A stretch of 64,000 nucleotides of DNA from Gonatopus flavifemur (Eukaryota; Arthropoda; Insecta; Hymenoptera; Dryinidae), in assembly GCA_018340375.1 (NCBI GenBank), contig JAFFJZ010000016.1, forward strand, positions 3,293,372 through 3,357,371, written 5' to 3'. A program made the translations under genes and the position numbers. The notes below the pieces were generated by a model. That model did not search any database. It was not told the DNA's origin and saw nothing but the letters and a program-made list of their open reading frames with translations. Position 1 is the first letter of the stretch, and every line of letters starts with the position of its first letter. This document shows, one piece after another, positions 1 through 11,078 of the stretch.

Positions 1-828
1 GAGACCAGAGCCGGCATCTCTGATTTATTCTGGATTTTTTTATCTAAAGGGCGATGTAATTAATTGAATATTAATGACGTGAAATGGTTGAAACGATCTA
101 GCAGTTTTCTAGTGAAAAAATCGACCAGGGGACACCCTCAAATGAAATGGAAGATTAATCGAAATCAGAGCTTATTCAACCTTTTACTGTAAACATGTAT
201 AGATTGAAGGTGAATTACGCTTTGATTTCGATTAATTTCCCATTTTATTTAATTATATTTTTATAATTAGGCGGGTCAACTGACAATCGGGTTTAAAGTC
301 GTTCGGGTTAAATGCAGTCGGGCTAACGCCAATCGGGCTTAAGTGCCATTCGGGCTGAGTTGGGCTTATCGCATCGCATACTACCAATTTCGATTGTGAT
401 AATAATATTCAATTTAAAAACTTTTGAACGGTAGGGTACCAAAATCCTGACACCCCATTCACCCGAAATTGCAAGTTCCCGAATTTCAAGATTCCGAAAG
501 ACCATCCGTCCGAATTCTCATTTTCCCGAAGACTTATAATTCCGAATCGTCATATCTGAAAATTGATATAGAAAATGAACCACACTCATGAAGTAATAGG
601 AAGGGGCCATAACTCCGTATAGAAGACTTGACACACTTTGCCGGGTCGAAAGGGCCAGGTTCGTCAAATAGAATAACTTTTACAATTAGTGCGCATGCGT
701 CCTAGAGCATACTTGTCCGTCTCTCATCATCGCAAGGTGCGAGTGAGATAATTACGAGAAAACTATCTCACTTGCACGGTGCAAGATTCTGAAAATGCAT
801 CCATTGGAGTTATGTCTCCTTACTATTA
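1..828. repeat. AT-rich flank with short periodic units, no gene
   Basis: No convincing coding region is seen. Around 283-365 a unit of roughly 16-18 bases carrying TCGGG recurs about five times, and around 455-545 a similar spacing of CCGAA (its complement) recurs. This suggests subterminal repeats at the two sides of a degenerate inverted-repeat element. A short hairpin lies at about 733-783, pairing GCAAGGTGCGAGTGAGATA with a near-complement. Open frames here are short and lack recognisable motifs. Confidence 0.4.
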
Positions 829-958
829 GGCTACTCTCCCGTGGACCGGAATTTTTGAGGGATTTGCAGGGAATTCTAGTGAGTTACTATCCATGAACCA
901 ATTGGGTCTGTGGATTCCGTTCCGTTCCCTAGAAATTCCGGTCTATGGGAGAGCAGCC
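829..958. mobile_element. 130-bp MITE with TTA target duplication
   Basis: The ends are inverted repeats of about 30 bp with few mismatches: the left begins GGCTACTCTCCCGTGGACC and the reverse complement of the right begins GGCTGCTCTCCCATAGACC. TTA lies directly outside both ends. A 3-bp TTA/TWA duplication is typical of PIF/Harbinger (Tourist-like) MITEs, so that assignment is inferred. There is no coding capacity. Confidence 0.6.
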
Positions 959-959
959 T

Positions 960-1090
960 TACTTCGTGACCACACCAGGGTACCCAAGGTATAATAGGGA
1001 AAAAGAACCACAAGTTCCAGCGCTGCCAGGGAGTTGTCTCGGAACTATGAGTCATATATATATATATATATATATATGTATATTTATACC
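960..1090. repeat. Outer part of left duplicated arm, ending in (TA)n
   Basis: This stretch, including ACCACAAGTTCCAGCGCTG, is an inverted, diverged copy of 44203-44280, which reads GGCGTTGGAACTTGTGGT on the plus strand. It ends in a TA dinucleotide run at about 1055-1078. With 1255-2137 and 6477-6690 it forms one arm of a dispersed repeat. The partner arm was split when 19536-44200 filled with transposons. Confidence 0.55.
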
Positions 1091-1099
1091 ATTGAACTC

Positions 1100-1245
1100 C
1101 ATTGAACTATGTAACATACTGGAAAGAGCACTGGCGAAATTTCCTATAGGATGGAAGGTGAGATCTTTCTTCAGTGTGAAATGCAAGATGAAATAGCGTT
1201 GTTTCTTTTCAATACATGCATTCCAGTATATTATACAGTTCAATG
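1100..1245. mobile_element. Diverged member of the 277-bp ACTGTATACATACTGG MITE family
   Basis: The ends CATTGAACTATGTAACATAC and the inverted CCAGTATATTATACAGTTC match the termini of the full-length copies at 9957-10233 and 19029-19305. Only about 146 bp remain and the palindromic core is missing, so this is a deleted relic. No clear target duplication is seen. Confidence 0.5.
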
Positions 1246-1254
1246 ATTTATACA

Positions 1255-2137
1255 TATACATATACCAACGTGACCATATTTCCTATATACCACGTGACCA
1301 TATGTTCTGTATACCACGTGACCATATCAGATATTTAAAAATTAGCAACAATGATTTGATACAAACCGATACGTATTTGTACCATAGGGATGAATATGAA
1401 TGAAAAATGTAATTTTTTCATTCATATTGAAAAAATCATGGACTGATTCGAATGATGAATCTGATAGGGATGAATATTTGAAAACACATGAATGGAATAT
1501 GTGTGTACATTCATATACAAACGTTTGTTTTTTTTAATATGCAAGGAATTAAAAATTACCTGTAAAAAATTAAGTTGAAAAACATCAATAGCACCCAGAT
1601 GACACACGGAGAATCCTTTTTCAAGAGCAAGAATAGAACTCTCAAAGAATTCTTCCCGAACTAATGAACTCATATAGAGCTCTGGAGGAGTTCAATCTGT
1701 CGGACATTAACAAGCTCTTTGAAAATATCAGAAGTATTGTTTGAGTACTCTCAAAGAACTTGTTAATGTCCGACAGATTGAACTCCTCCAGAGCTTTATA
1801 TGAATTCATTGGTTCGAAAGGAGTTCTTGAGGAGTTCTATTCTTGCTCTTGAAAAAGAATTCTTCGTGTGTTATCTGGGACATGAAATCGACAAAATTAT
1901 TCTATTCAAAAAAATTATTGTTGTCGTTCAGGTTATGCGGGGTCCTAATCGCCGTTTAGGAATCAGCCATAATCGGAGGCGCATCAAATCTCTTATGAAC
2001 TTTCAATGATAAAATTTTTGAAGTACAGAAGAGATTTGAACCTGGATCCTACCTATCGCCTATAATCGCAACCTAATCACCTAATGACCTAACCTACACC
2101 TACATGTATTTCGTGAGAACAAAAATGTTGTACATAT
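1255..2137. repeat. Left arm of dispersed inverted repeat (pairs with 18.6-19.5 kb)
   Basis: The sequence from the CACGTGACCATAT repeats (about 1268-1330) to GTTGTACATA (2128-2136) reappears in reverse orientation at about 18640-19530 with modest divergence. The two copies differ mainly by insertions. This copy carries a 286-bp MITE (1594-1879), the mariner and the 3.0-kb stack that follows. The other copy carries a 277-bp MITE. Each therefore gives a pre-insertion site for the other. Small open frames here look like chance frames and no gene is recognised. Confidence 0.7.
1594..1879. mobile_element. Palindromic 286-bp MITE, CCCAGAT ends
   Basis: The ends read CCCAGATGACACACGG and, inverted, CCCAGATAACACACGA. 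Both are followed by TTTTTCAAGAGCAAGAATAG, and an inner palindrome pairs about 1679-1715 with 1755-1795, so the strand could fold end to end. The other arm of the host repeat (about 18880-18905) lacks the element, which confirms insertion, although the duplication size could not be resolved. A related end lies at 42070-42112. Confidence 0.6.
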
Positions 2138-2138
2138 A

Positions 2139-3432
2139 CGAGGGTGGATTGATAAGTTTCCGGCCTGACCAAGAGATGGCGCCACTAGGCCTACCTTGAG
2201 GTGGCGTTCTATAGTACCATCCTTAGATAGCTTGTAGCTATAGTTTCAGTCCGATCGCCATGTTAGTTTAGTTTTGAGAGCACGCTGACCAAGACGCCTC
2301 TGTGTTTTTCGTAAAAATGGAAAAGCTGGAAAATCGTGCTCTCATCAAATACTTTTATTTGAAGGGGTTAACGCCGAAGGAAATTAAAGAAGAGATGGAC
2401 TCAACACTGGGGACATCCCCCCCATCATATTCAACCGTTAAGCAGTGGGTTTCCGAGTTTAAAAAGGGTCGTGTGAGCACCTCTGATGAGCCTCGCTCAG
2501 GACGCCCCATTGAGGTCACAACTCCAGATATGATCGAAAAAATCCATCAAATAGTGCTGAAAGATCGCAGATTAAAAGTTCGTGAGATAGCTGAGACCTG
2601 TAAGATGTCATATGAACGTGTACAAAATATTTTGCACCAACATTTGTATATGGCAAAGCTCTGTGCAAGATGGGTGCCGCGTTTGCTAACAGTCGACCAA
2701 AAATTGATTCGAAAGAACATTTCTACCGCCAATTTGGCGTTGTATAAGCGTAATCCAAGCGAATTTTTGCGTCGATTCGTAACCGTTGACGAAATTTGGG
2801 TCCACCACTACACTTCTGAAACCAAAGAACAGTCTAAACAGTGGATTGGACCAGGGGAACCAACTCCAAAGAAGGCAAAAACAATTTTTTCGGCGAACAA
2901 GGTTATGGCTACTGTTTTTTGGGATGCAAGGGGTATTATATACATTGATTACCTTGAAAAGGGTGAAACTATCACTGGTCAATACTACGCAGACTTATTG
3001 CAACGTTTGAGCCACGAAGTGAAAATTAAACGACCTCATCTGGCGAAGAAAAAAATCTTGTTTCATCACGATAACGCACCAGCGCACACGTCAATCGTTG
3101 CGATGGCTAAAATCAACGATCTGAAGTTTGAATTAATGCCGCACCCTCCCTACTCTCCAGACCTAGCCCCGAGTGACTATTATCTGTTTCCTAACCTCAA
3201 AAAATGGCTTGGCGGTAAGAGATTTGCGGACAATGAAGAAGTAATCGAAGCTGTAAATGGGTATTTTGAGGAGCTTGACGAATCAGTCTATAGAGATGGC
3301 ATTACTAGACTAGAACATCGCTATGAGAAATGTATCAGCCTTGGAGGAGATTATGTTGAGAAATAAAAAAAAAAAAATTCTTAAAAACGTTGTTTTTCTT
3401 GGTCAGGCCGGAAACTTATCAATCCACCCTCG
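2139..3432 (+). mobile_element. Complete mariner transposon
   Basis: The 1294-bp element is flanked by TA on both sides (2137-2138 and 3433-3434). Its terminal inverted repeats begin CGAGGGTGGATTGATAAG and match for 36 of 36 bases by eye. One uninterrupted transposase frame occupies most of the interior. Size, TA duplication and end length fit a canonical mariner. Identical ends with an intact frame suggest a recent insertion. It sits at the left boundary of the 3438-6476 element. Confidence 0.95.
2317..3366 (+). CDS. Mariner transposase, DD34D, apparently intact
   Basis: Cut-and-paste DNA transposase that binds the flanking 36-bp inverted repeats in the nucleus and inserts at TA. The frame opens earlier, but the first ATG is at 2317, giving 349 residues, a normal mariner length. 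An N-terminal helix-turn-helix region includes the GRP-like linker SGRPIEV near residue 70. WVPRLLT near residue 115 matches the conserved WVPHEL motif. The catalytic triad is visible: D158 in [10 protein letters not shown]252 in HHDNAPAH and D287 in [12 protein letters not shown], with 34 residues between the last two. It ends GGDYVEK, as many insect mariners do. There is no frameshift or stop. Subfamily is not assigned. It could be active if transcribed. Confidence 0.95.
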   Translation: MEKLENRALIKYFYLKGLTPKEIKEEMDSTLGTSPPSYSTVKQWVSEFKKGRVSTSDEPRSGRPIEVTTPDMIEKIHQIVLKDRRLKVREIAETCKMSYERVQNILHQHLYMAKLCARWVPRLLTVDQKLIRKNISTANLALYKRNPSEFLRRFVTVDEIWVHHYTSETKEQSKQWIGPGEPTPKKAKTIFSANKVMATVFWDARGIIYIDYLEKGETITGQYYADLLQRLSHEVKIKRPHLAKKKILFHHDNAPAHTSIVAMAKINDLKFELMPHPPYSPDLAPSDYYLFPNLKKWLGGKRFADNEEVIEAVNGYFEELDESVYRDGITRLEHRYEKCISLGGDYVEK

Positions 3433-4433
3433 TATATCAGGGGTATGACATGCGGTATCTTCGCAGTGTTGAAAATTTCTTCCCAATTTGTCCGCCCTTC
3501 CCCCAGGGCTGCGGAGTCGAAGCTTTCACACAGCCGACTCCGACTCCAGACCACTTAAAATTTCCGACTCCGGCTCTAGTGTTTATTCCCATGAATAAAA
3601 ATGTCAAAAGAACCAAACTTGGACATAAGATAGACAATAGCTAAGTTCGTTTACCGATGTCCCAAATTACCCCAACTCGTTCCAAGTGTTTTGGATTCGC
3701 TACTTCCAGTTTAAGCAACGAAATGATTGGTTTGGTACAAGTTGGAGCAACTCAGAGCACGTAGAACAAACGAACCTATTATTCGTTATCGAGGTTTTTC
3801 GACCTGTGTTTCACCATTTTATTTATTGATATATCATTGAAGGTTGATTTGCTAAATATGTCGAGGCTAAAATGCAAACAATATAACAGAATTCCAAGTC
3901 GTAACTAATTTTAATGTCCCATTTCAAAATTTTATGCATGAATTATTTCTCCCATCAACATTGTTCAACAGATATAAATATTTCAAATGTTGGAAAAAAC
4001 TTCGTCAACAACTTTCGACAAAGAATTTTCTCTAAAACTTCCATTCATGAACCGTTGATCTGATACAGTACATAAATTTGTATGCTTTTATATGCAGCAG
4101 CTTATTGAACAATTAGAACCAACAGGGTGGATGAAAAAGCACGTTTCTTGATTATTCCAAAATATAATAAGCACAAAAATAAGTAAATCAAAAATATTTG
4201 GTTTCTGAATGTTTTCATTCTTCACTGTAAAAAATAAATGTGGAATATTTCACCAAAAATTTTTCACCATGAATAGGGAATTTGACATCCTGATTTGATA
4301 GAGTTTGCCCTTACTTTTTGGAGGATTCAACACCCAAAAAACGGAATAGTTCCTCAAAATGGAGGAAAAATTCCCTACTTTTCATGGAAAAACAATTCTC
4401 CCACGACCAGGGGATGGAATCCGCCATTAAAGT

Positions 4434-4936
4434 CCCGAAGGGAACATGAAGCTCCGACAAATGTTCAGAATAGATCATGATAGATCAGACTGAAGCTCTG
4501 TTGGAGCTCAAGTTTAGATTCGTAAACGTTCGACGAAGGTCCGATGAACGTTGAAATGTCCACTTGAAAATAGTTTGAATGAACGTTTATAAAACGTTCA
4601 TCGAACGTTTGCTAAAGGTTCGTTCGAGTTGCAATTTTTCGATCAAAGTTTTTTTCAAAGTATATTTTTCCACGAAAAAATGAAAGATTGGGGAATTTCT
4701 AACTATAATTGTAATTCCGTCTGAAACATAAAAAACTGAAGGTTGAATGAATCTTCGTAGAATCTTTAATAAACGTTCTATGAACCTTCATTCAAGCTAT
4801 TTTCAAGCGGACATTTCAACGTTCATCGGACCTTCGTCGAACGTTTCCGAATCTAAACTTGAGCTCCAACGGAGCTTCAGTCTGATCTATCATGATCTAT
4901 TCTGAACGTTCGTCGGAGCTTCATGTTCCCTTCGGG
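4434..4936. mobile_element. MITE with ~150-bp inverted repeats, CCCGAAGGGAACATGA ends
   Basis: About 4434-4590 is nearly the reverse complement of about 4780-4936 and includes GAGCTCAAGTTTAGATTCG. The middle is rich in GAACGTTC. It appears to lie inside a weaker outer pair, CACTGTAAAAAATA near 4224 and TATTTTTTCTAGTG near 4958. No coding capacity and no clear target duplication are seen. Confidence 0.6.
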
Positions 4937-4970
4937 GTGAGGAAAAACTCCCGATATTTTTTCTAGTGTT

Positions 4971-6160
4971 TGTAAATCTGTCAGATCTCTAATAACATCA
5001 TAGAATCAACACACTCTGCGAATGATTCTCAAACAACTCTAACACGATTTCCGTTCGGGTAATGAGAATAAGTGCAATATAAATCTATTCAGCAAATAAG
5101 CATGGAGTGATAGCAAGATTCGTTCGAAATGAGCAGTATGGAGCTTTTTGAATAATTAGGTAATAATTACGGACTTATCTTTCATTTGAAACTTTCGTCT
5201 TTATTGCGAACTTGTAATACTGATAAAAAGAAAGAGAAATCCCATACAGCAAATCAGTTCAGAAAGAGTGCGCAGAGAATTCAATTGGGGTCGGATGAAT
5301 TCAATATGAATTCTTAAGAATTCTTTTTCAACTCCTATGCCGTATATATGGGATTTCAGTGCTGCAACAACCTCAGCTCTCCCTGCAGAAACGGAATCAT
5401 TCAGAACGATTATAGTGCAAATCTCTAATCAAAAATATGATTCGAACTCATTTAGAATCATTTGAGTCTGAAACGGCTAATTTGAAATTTGTACACTTCT
5501 CATTGGAAAAATTTCATTTTGATAAGAATCAATTCTTTGAATGATCTCAGTTTTACGGGGACGTTACATTCCCACTTAGAGATTTCCTATGACTCCCTTT
5601 CTCCATTCTCATACCTTTATAGTTCCATTGATATAAAGAATTATAGCACCTTCTTACCAAACAGATTATGAAAACAAACACATCAATTCCTACTCTCATT
5701 TTTGTATTCACCTTATTCATGTCAACAGAGAATTCTATGCATTTGATTTCGAAACATTACACTTTGAACTTCGAATCAACGTGTGGAAATACATTGTCCA
5801 TAAATTCACATATGGATTTCTCGTTTGTGTTGGAAAAAAATTGAAAAAATTTTTTGCATGCAAATTTCATCTCTCAACTGATGCACCTGAGATTCACCTG
5901 AGAAGATTGAATACGTGTATTTGAAAAAATGAGCCAAAGAAATGAAAACGTATTCCAAACAGCACACGAAGTTCTCTGAATGTTTTGAAAACATAGCCTA
6001 GGTTCTGTGAGTCTTGACCCCCAAAAGCACATATTCTCAATGTTTGGAGCATTTTCACTTTTAATGCAGCTAAACACGTTCTGAAAACGTTCTTTTCATA
6101 TACTACAGGACGTTCTCGTAATGTTTTTCTAACGTACTTTCATGAAAACTAACCTTTTTT
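4971..6160. other. Interior of the hAT-type element, nothing recognised
   Basis: AT-rich sequence without a transposase motif, RNA gene or clear repeat pair. GAATTC-containing words cluster at 5278-5325, and AACGTTC words reappear at 6075-6110 as in several MITEs of this window. Open frames do not exceed about 70 codons and carry no motif. Confidence 0.4.
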
Positions 6161-6476
6161 TAAGGAGTCGAAAGAGGAGTCGGAGTCGATGAAATAACAT
6201 TCGACTCCGACTCCCCTTCGACTCCATCCATCATTCCACGACTCCTTGACTCCGACTCCACAGCCCTGCCTTCCCCTTGCCCCACTTCCCCGCACCGATA
6301 GGTGGTGCTGCCTGACACGTCCGCCGAACAAATACGCATGCGTTTTATGACACCTCGTGAACGTCGTGAACACACCGGGGGACGTGTCGCGCAGCGCCAC
6401 TTAGGCGCGGGGGGTGGTGTGAAGAGGGGGACCGGACAAATTGAGAAGTAAAATTTTGCGTTTATGTCATACCCCT

Positions 6477-6690
6477 GATATATATAGTCGAATGTAGATA
6501 GTGGGGAGAATAACTCCATTTAATATGACGCAGGACCGGATCAAAAAATTGATGGAGCCCTGAGGAAGTTGAATTTCAAGGGGCCCTTCCGGGATTAATG
6601 AATTTTGTCTTGTTCTTCTTAAAATCAAATTATCCACAAGAACACAGTAGAATATGATTTGAATATCACGTATCCGAATGCGAACTGAGC
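6477..6690. repeat. Left arm of dispersed repeat, continued
   Basis: This resumes the host repeat after the nested stack. ATAACTCCATTTAATATGAC and the stretch to about 6690 match 18423-18625 in inverse orientation. The match stops near GAAAATA, where the right copy meets a different element ending in CCCTGGTGGAAATA. 6691-6940 shows nothing recognisable. Confidence 0.65.
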
Positions 6691-6941
6691 CTAAATGAAA
6701 ATATTCATGAAGTTTATTATGAGACAAAACTAAAACATATATTTTCATATTTTTTCAGTGGATACTTGATAGATATATTCAATTTAATAGAGTGGATGAG
6801 ATTTTTCCATGCTCAATTGAAAATTCTTTCTAATAAACGATTCAAACTTCATCGAAATACATGAAGAGTGAAATTTGGAACAAATACATTTGGTACTTCT
6901 AAAGTACAGTTTGTTCCTTATTTAATGTGATTTTGAATCTA

Positions 6942-7259
6942 CCCAAGCAGCACTAGAATATACTATGAACGTTCTTCGAATATTCGAAATATGTTCTATG
7001 CACATTCCAATGAGACCGTTCTATAGGTGCTATGCATATTTATCGAACGTATGTAACCGAATATACGACAGCACGTTGATTGAACGTCGATTGAATGTAT
7101 ATCGTAGATTTCGAATGTACTGCGTACATTCTAAGTATATTTAAAACAGTCTCATTCGAACATTCTATGAACATTCATTATATGTTCTTCGTATCTCATC
7201 CGTACATTCTGAGAACGTTTCTACTTCGTATATACTTTGAAATTCTGTTGCTGCTTGGG
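6942..7259. mobile_element. CCCAAG-ended MITE (family Z), copy 1, 318 bp
   Basis: The ends are CCCAAGCAGCACTAGAATA and, inverted, CCCAAGCAGCAACAGAAT, with TA on both sides. The interior is a chain of GAACGTTC and TTCGAATA words with strong self-complementarity. The copy at 63054-63371 has exactly the same length, so both are near full length. No coding frame is seen. Confidence 0.75.
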
Positions 7260-7392
7260 TAATGGCCTATTACGACAAATTTTTGAAGTAATCTTTGACA
7301 ATAAATCTCTGTGAAATATCTATCGTATCAATAGTTCATGGTAATCAGAGTAGAGAAAACTCACTGCACTCCCAAAATCAGTCAATTTCTCC

Positions 7393-7615
7393 CAGGGGGC
7401 ATAATCTCAAATGCAACATTCTCAAACGGATTTCAGCGCTGCCGTACGGTAGTACAGTGAATTATTCGCCATAGATACAACTAACACAAACAATGAACAA
7501 ATCACACCGATTTTCGAATTAGTGTTAGTGTATACATGTAAAATAATTCACTGTACTACCGTATAGCGGCGCTGAAATCCGTTTGAAAATTTTCTATTCG
7601 AGATTATGCCCCCTG
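7393..7615. mobile_element. 223-bp hAT-type MITE, copy a
   Basis: It begins CAGGGGGCATAATCTC and ends with the inverse. A perfect 8-bp duplication ATTTCTCC lies at 7385-7392 and 7616-7623. About 75 bp at each end are inverted repeats, containing CAGCGCTGCCGTACGG and CAGCGCCGCTATACGG. A second copy of identical length is at 8505-8727. Confidence 0.88.
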
Positions 7616-7639
7616 ATTTCTCCATCGAATAAACCCTAG

Positions 7640-9689
7640 CGATTTCGTGTTTACCGAAATTTTTGGTAAGAAATTGGTAATTTTGTGGTTTGGTAATATT
7701 GTGGTTGGAAATTGGTTATATTGTGGTCAAATCGTCGTACCGTTTGTGACTTTTTTGTATCACATAATTACCAACAAATTACTACACGATCGGTATTTTT
7801 ATGGGAGAAGTTTTGGACGAATCTTGGTGGAGAATGACGGAATCAACAGGATGTACAATTCGGTTCCTTTTTGAAAAAGATATGCCTGACATTATCGCAA
7901 ATGGAAGGAACAAAATTGGTAAGTTTTTGGACAATTTCGAGTTCATCACCATGAAACCAGCGAATCTTCAGTGCTACTGATTAGTAACAATGTGGTTCCT
8001 TTTTGGAAAAACATCTTGAAAATACCGCTGATGGGAGGAACCAAATTGGTCAGTTTTTGGTTCATTTCCAGTTCATCACCATAAAATTACCGAATCTTCA
8101 GTGCTACTCATTGGTAACAATTTGGTTCCTCTTTGGAAAGAGTATACCTGTAATGACCGCGAATGGAAGGAACATGATTGGTGAGTTTTTGGAAAATTTC
8201 CGGTTCACAACCATATAACAATAAAAAGTTCAGTGTCACTGATTTGTAAAACATTGGTTGCTTTTCGGAAAAAATATGCCTGAAATTACCGCAGATGAAA
8301 GGAGCCAAATTGGTCAGTTTTTGGATAATACCCGGTTCACAACCATAGAATTACCAAAACTTCAGTACCACTGATTGGTGAAAAGTTGGTTCCATTTTGG
8401 AAATAATATGCCTGAAATCACGGCAGATAGAAGAGCCCAAACTGTTCAGTTTTTGGTTCATTTCCAGCTCATCACCATAAAATTACCGAATCTTCAGTGC
8501 TACTCAAGGGGCATAATCTCAAATGCAACATTCTCAAACGGATTTCAGCGCTGCCGTACGGTAGTACAGTGAATTATTCGCCATAGATACAACTAACACA
8601 AACAATGAACAAATCACACCGATTTTCGAATTAGTGTTAGTGTATAAATGTAAAATAGTTCACTGTACTACCGTATGGCGGCGCTGAAATCCGTTTGAAA
8701 ATTTTTTATCCGAGATTATGCCCCCTGGTGCTACTCATTGGGAACAATTTCGTTCCTTCTTGGAAAGAGTATACCTGGAATTACCGCAGATGGAGGAACA
8801 TAAACGGTGAGTTTTCGGAAAATTTCCTGTTCACAACCATAGAATCACCAAAACTACAGTGCTACTGATGAGTAAAAATTTGGTTCCTTTTTGGAAAACA
8901 GCTTTGAGATACCTCAAATAGGAGGAACCAAATTGGTCAGTTTTTGGTTCATTTCCAGTTCATAACCATGAAATTACAGAGTTTTTATTGGTAGTCATTG
9001 GTAACAATTCGGTTCCTTTTTGGAAAGAGTATACCTGGATTTACCGCAGATGAGAGGAACATAATTGGTAAGTTTTTGGAAAATTTCCGGTTCACAAACA
9101 TAGAATCACCAAAGCTACAGTGCTACTAATTGGTAAAAATTTGGTTCTTCTTTCGAAAAACAGCTTTAAAATACCGCAGATAGGAGGAACCAAATTGGTC
9201 GGTTTTTGGTTACTTTCTGGTTTATAACCACGAAGCAACCAAGAAATGACCAAGAAGACCATTCCTGTGATCTGGTAAAAAAAAGTGGTTTTGTTCCAAA
9301 AAGGTACCAAATCGTGACCGATGAGTAGCACTGAATTTTCGGTAATTTTATGGTTGTATACCGGAAATTCACCTAAAACTGACCAATTTGGTCCCTCCTA
9401 TTCGCGGTAATTTCAGGCATTTTTTTCCAAACAGGAACCAAATTGTAACCAATGCAGGATTCTCAACATTCGGTAAATCTTCGGTTTTTGACCACGAAGC
9501 AACCAAGAAATGACCAAGAAGACCATTCCTGTAATCTGGTAAAAAACGTGGTTTTGTTCCAAGAAGGTACCGAATCGTGACCGATGAGTAGCACTCTTCG
9601 GTTTTTAACCACGAAGCAACCAAGAAATTACCAAGCAGACCATTCCTGTAATCTGTTAAAAAAAGTGGTTTGGTTCCAAGAAGGTACCG
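7640..9689. repeat. Diverged ~130-bp tandem array with inverted right end
   Basis: Units recur every ~130 bp and share GGTTCCTTTTTGGAAA, then ACCGCAGATGGGAGGAACC and TTGGTCAGTTTTTGG. Examples start near 7863, 7994, 8124, 8256 and 8385. After about 9290 the same words appear in reverse complement, so the block as a whole looks like an inverted-repeat element with internally repeated arms. Copy b of the 223-bp MITE interrupts one unit. No gene is seen. Confidence 0.6.
8505..8727. mobile_element. 223-bp hAT-type MITE, copy b
   Basis: Nearly identical to copy a over its full length, beginning CAAGGGGCATAATCTC. It has a perfect 8-bp duplication GTGCTACT at 8497-8504 and 8728-8735. The target lies inside a repeat unit, so neighbouring units show the uninterrupted sequence. 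Confidence 0.88.
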
Positions 9690-10357
9690 TTCTATTCAAT
9701 CTTTGACAATCCCCCCGATTCCCTCCGAAAATTCTTTAATGTATGGAAATTTGATTCTAGATAAAGTTCGGAGAACTTCGGAGAGGCAGGTCTTTCCCAC
9801 CTTTTTTCGTAGCCATTCGAAAACAATCGGAATAATCCATCACGCGTTCAAATGTTGGTGAGTGATCCAAATTCCTTTGAATTTTCTTGAAAAATACATG
9901 TCAATGAATCTTCAAACATATATCCGATTTCCTCCGAATTTTCCCTCAGTCTGACACAGGGAACTGTATACATACTGGAATGAGCACTCCCCAGATATTC
10001 AATAGAAATTCTTCGTCAGAGAGAGAAAAAGCAGTGAATGTACAAGAGACATCGCCTGACCCTGCCACTTACTACCTTTGCTACAAAAATTGTGGAAATC
10101 ATCCATGTTTTTAGCTAAGGTAGTAAGTGGCAGGATAAGGCGATGACTGTCGTACATTCACTGCGGACATGACTTCTCTCTCTGACGGCGCTCATCTAGA
10201 GAGTGCTCATTCCAGTATGTATAGAGTTCAATGGTCTGACAAAAAATCATGCCTAGAAATCCACTAAACCCTCTATTTGCTAAATGTTGTCGGAGGAATT
10301 CGGAGAAAATCGGAATACTCGGATCGATTCAACAATTCAAGTAATTCATATGACTTC
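9690..10357. repeat. CCGAATTT/CGGAGAAA-rich repeat (family T), left piece
   Basis: About 9690-9950 is an inverted, diverged copy of 17160-17375: both share TTTGACAATCCCCC and the region around AATGTATGGAAATTTGA. CTCCGAA-type words are dense. The piece is interrupted by the 277-bp MITE at 9957-10233 and broken at 10358 by element U. No reading frame is supported. Confidence 0.55.
9957..10233. mobile_element. 277-bp palindromic hAT-type MITE, copy B
   Basis: The ends CAGGGAACTGTATACATAC and, inverted, CATTGAACTCTATACATAC are bounded by an 8-bp duplication GTCTGACA (9949-9956 and 10234-10241). An inner palindrome pairs GCCACTTACTACCTTTGCT with the region around 10115-10135. Copy C at 19029-19305 has the same length and opposite orientation. 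Confidence 0.85.
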
Positions 10358-11078
10358 CCTAGCAAGTTCGTGTTACCTCAATGATACGTGAATGTTACGT
10401 CGCAAAATGTTCAATTTGATACTTGGATGATGCGTAAACGATACGCTTAAAGTATCTTCGATACTAAAAGGATACCCTTGGAAAAGAACTTTATACAGTA
10501 TCATTGTTTCTCAAAAAATACCAAACACTTCTCCTTTGCATTACAATTTAGACTTTGTAATTTGCAATTATTGTAAGTGTAATCCACCCTGGTTAAACAA
10601 TCCGATTAAATCCGATAAAGAAAAATTTCATCGGAATGAATTGAGTTTCTGCATCGGAAATTTCCTATTGATACCAATAAGATAATTTTTAATTAGATTT
10701 AATCGGTCTTTCCCCTGGTTAAAAAATCCGATTGAATCCGATAAAAAACATTTCATCGGAATGGATTGAGTTTCTGCATCGGAAATTTCCCATTGATACC
10801 AATAAAATAATTTTTAACTGCATTTAATCGGCATTTTCCCTGGTGAAAAAATCCGATTAAATCCGATTAAAAGAACTTATCGGAATGAATTGATTCCTGC
10901 ATCGCGATTTTCTTATTGAATTTTATTGGTTGTTAACTCAACCAACGAACGATGTATGTACATTATATACGCGCATTTTATATCAATTAAACAAACACAT
11001 ATATCATTTATTCAATCATTACGTATGATGAATTATTGCTGAAATAAATTCAAACGATCATTCATGTGTTATTAACAT

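Larger units (their letters stand above)
3504..6268. mobile_element. Non-autonomous hAT-type element, 2765 bp
   Basis: The termini CAGGGCTGCGGAGTCG and, inverted, CAGGGCTGTGGAGTCG are flanked by a perfect 8-bp duplication CCTTCCCC (3496-3503 and 6269-6276), the hAT hallmark. GGAGTCG-type subterminal repeats recur at both ends. No transposase or other convincing reading frame is present, so it would depend on a transposase supplied in trans. The interior is AT-rich and holds at least one palindromic MITE (4434-4936). Confidence 0.85.
3438..6476. mobile_element. About 266-bp MITE (CAGGGGTATGACAT ends) split by a hAT element
   Basis: The ends are inverted copies of CAGGGGTATGACAT, with a further shared subterminal CAATTTGTCCG. 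Removing the inner element 3504-6268 and one copy of its 8-bp duplication leaves about 266 bp. The flanks are TA-rich (ATATATAT against ATATATAG). The uninterrupted copy at about 18640 reads straight through GTTGTACATATAGTCG, so this site was empty there. The ends would suit hAT, but the exact duplication is obscured by the TA repeat. Confidence 0.7.

Noticed and set aside
2302..2316. Upstream start for the mariner transposase
   Set aside because: Position 2302 is GTG, not ATG; the first ATG (2317) gives the usual mariner N-terminus.
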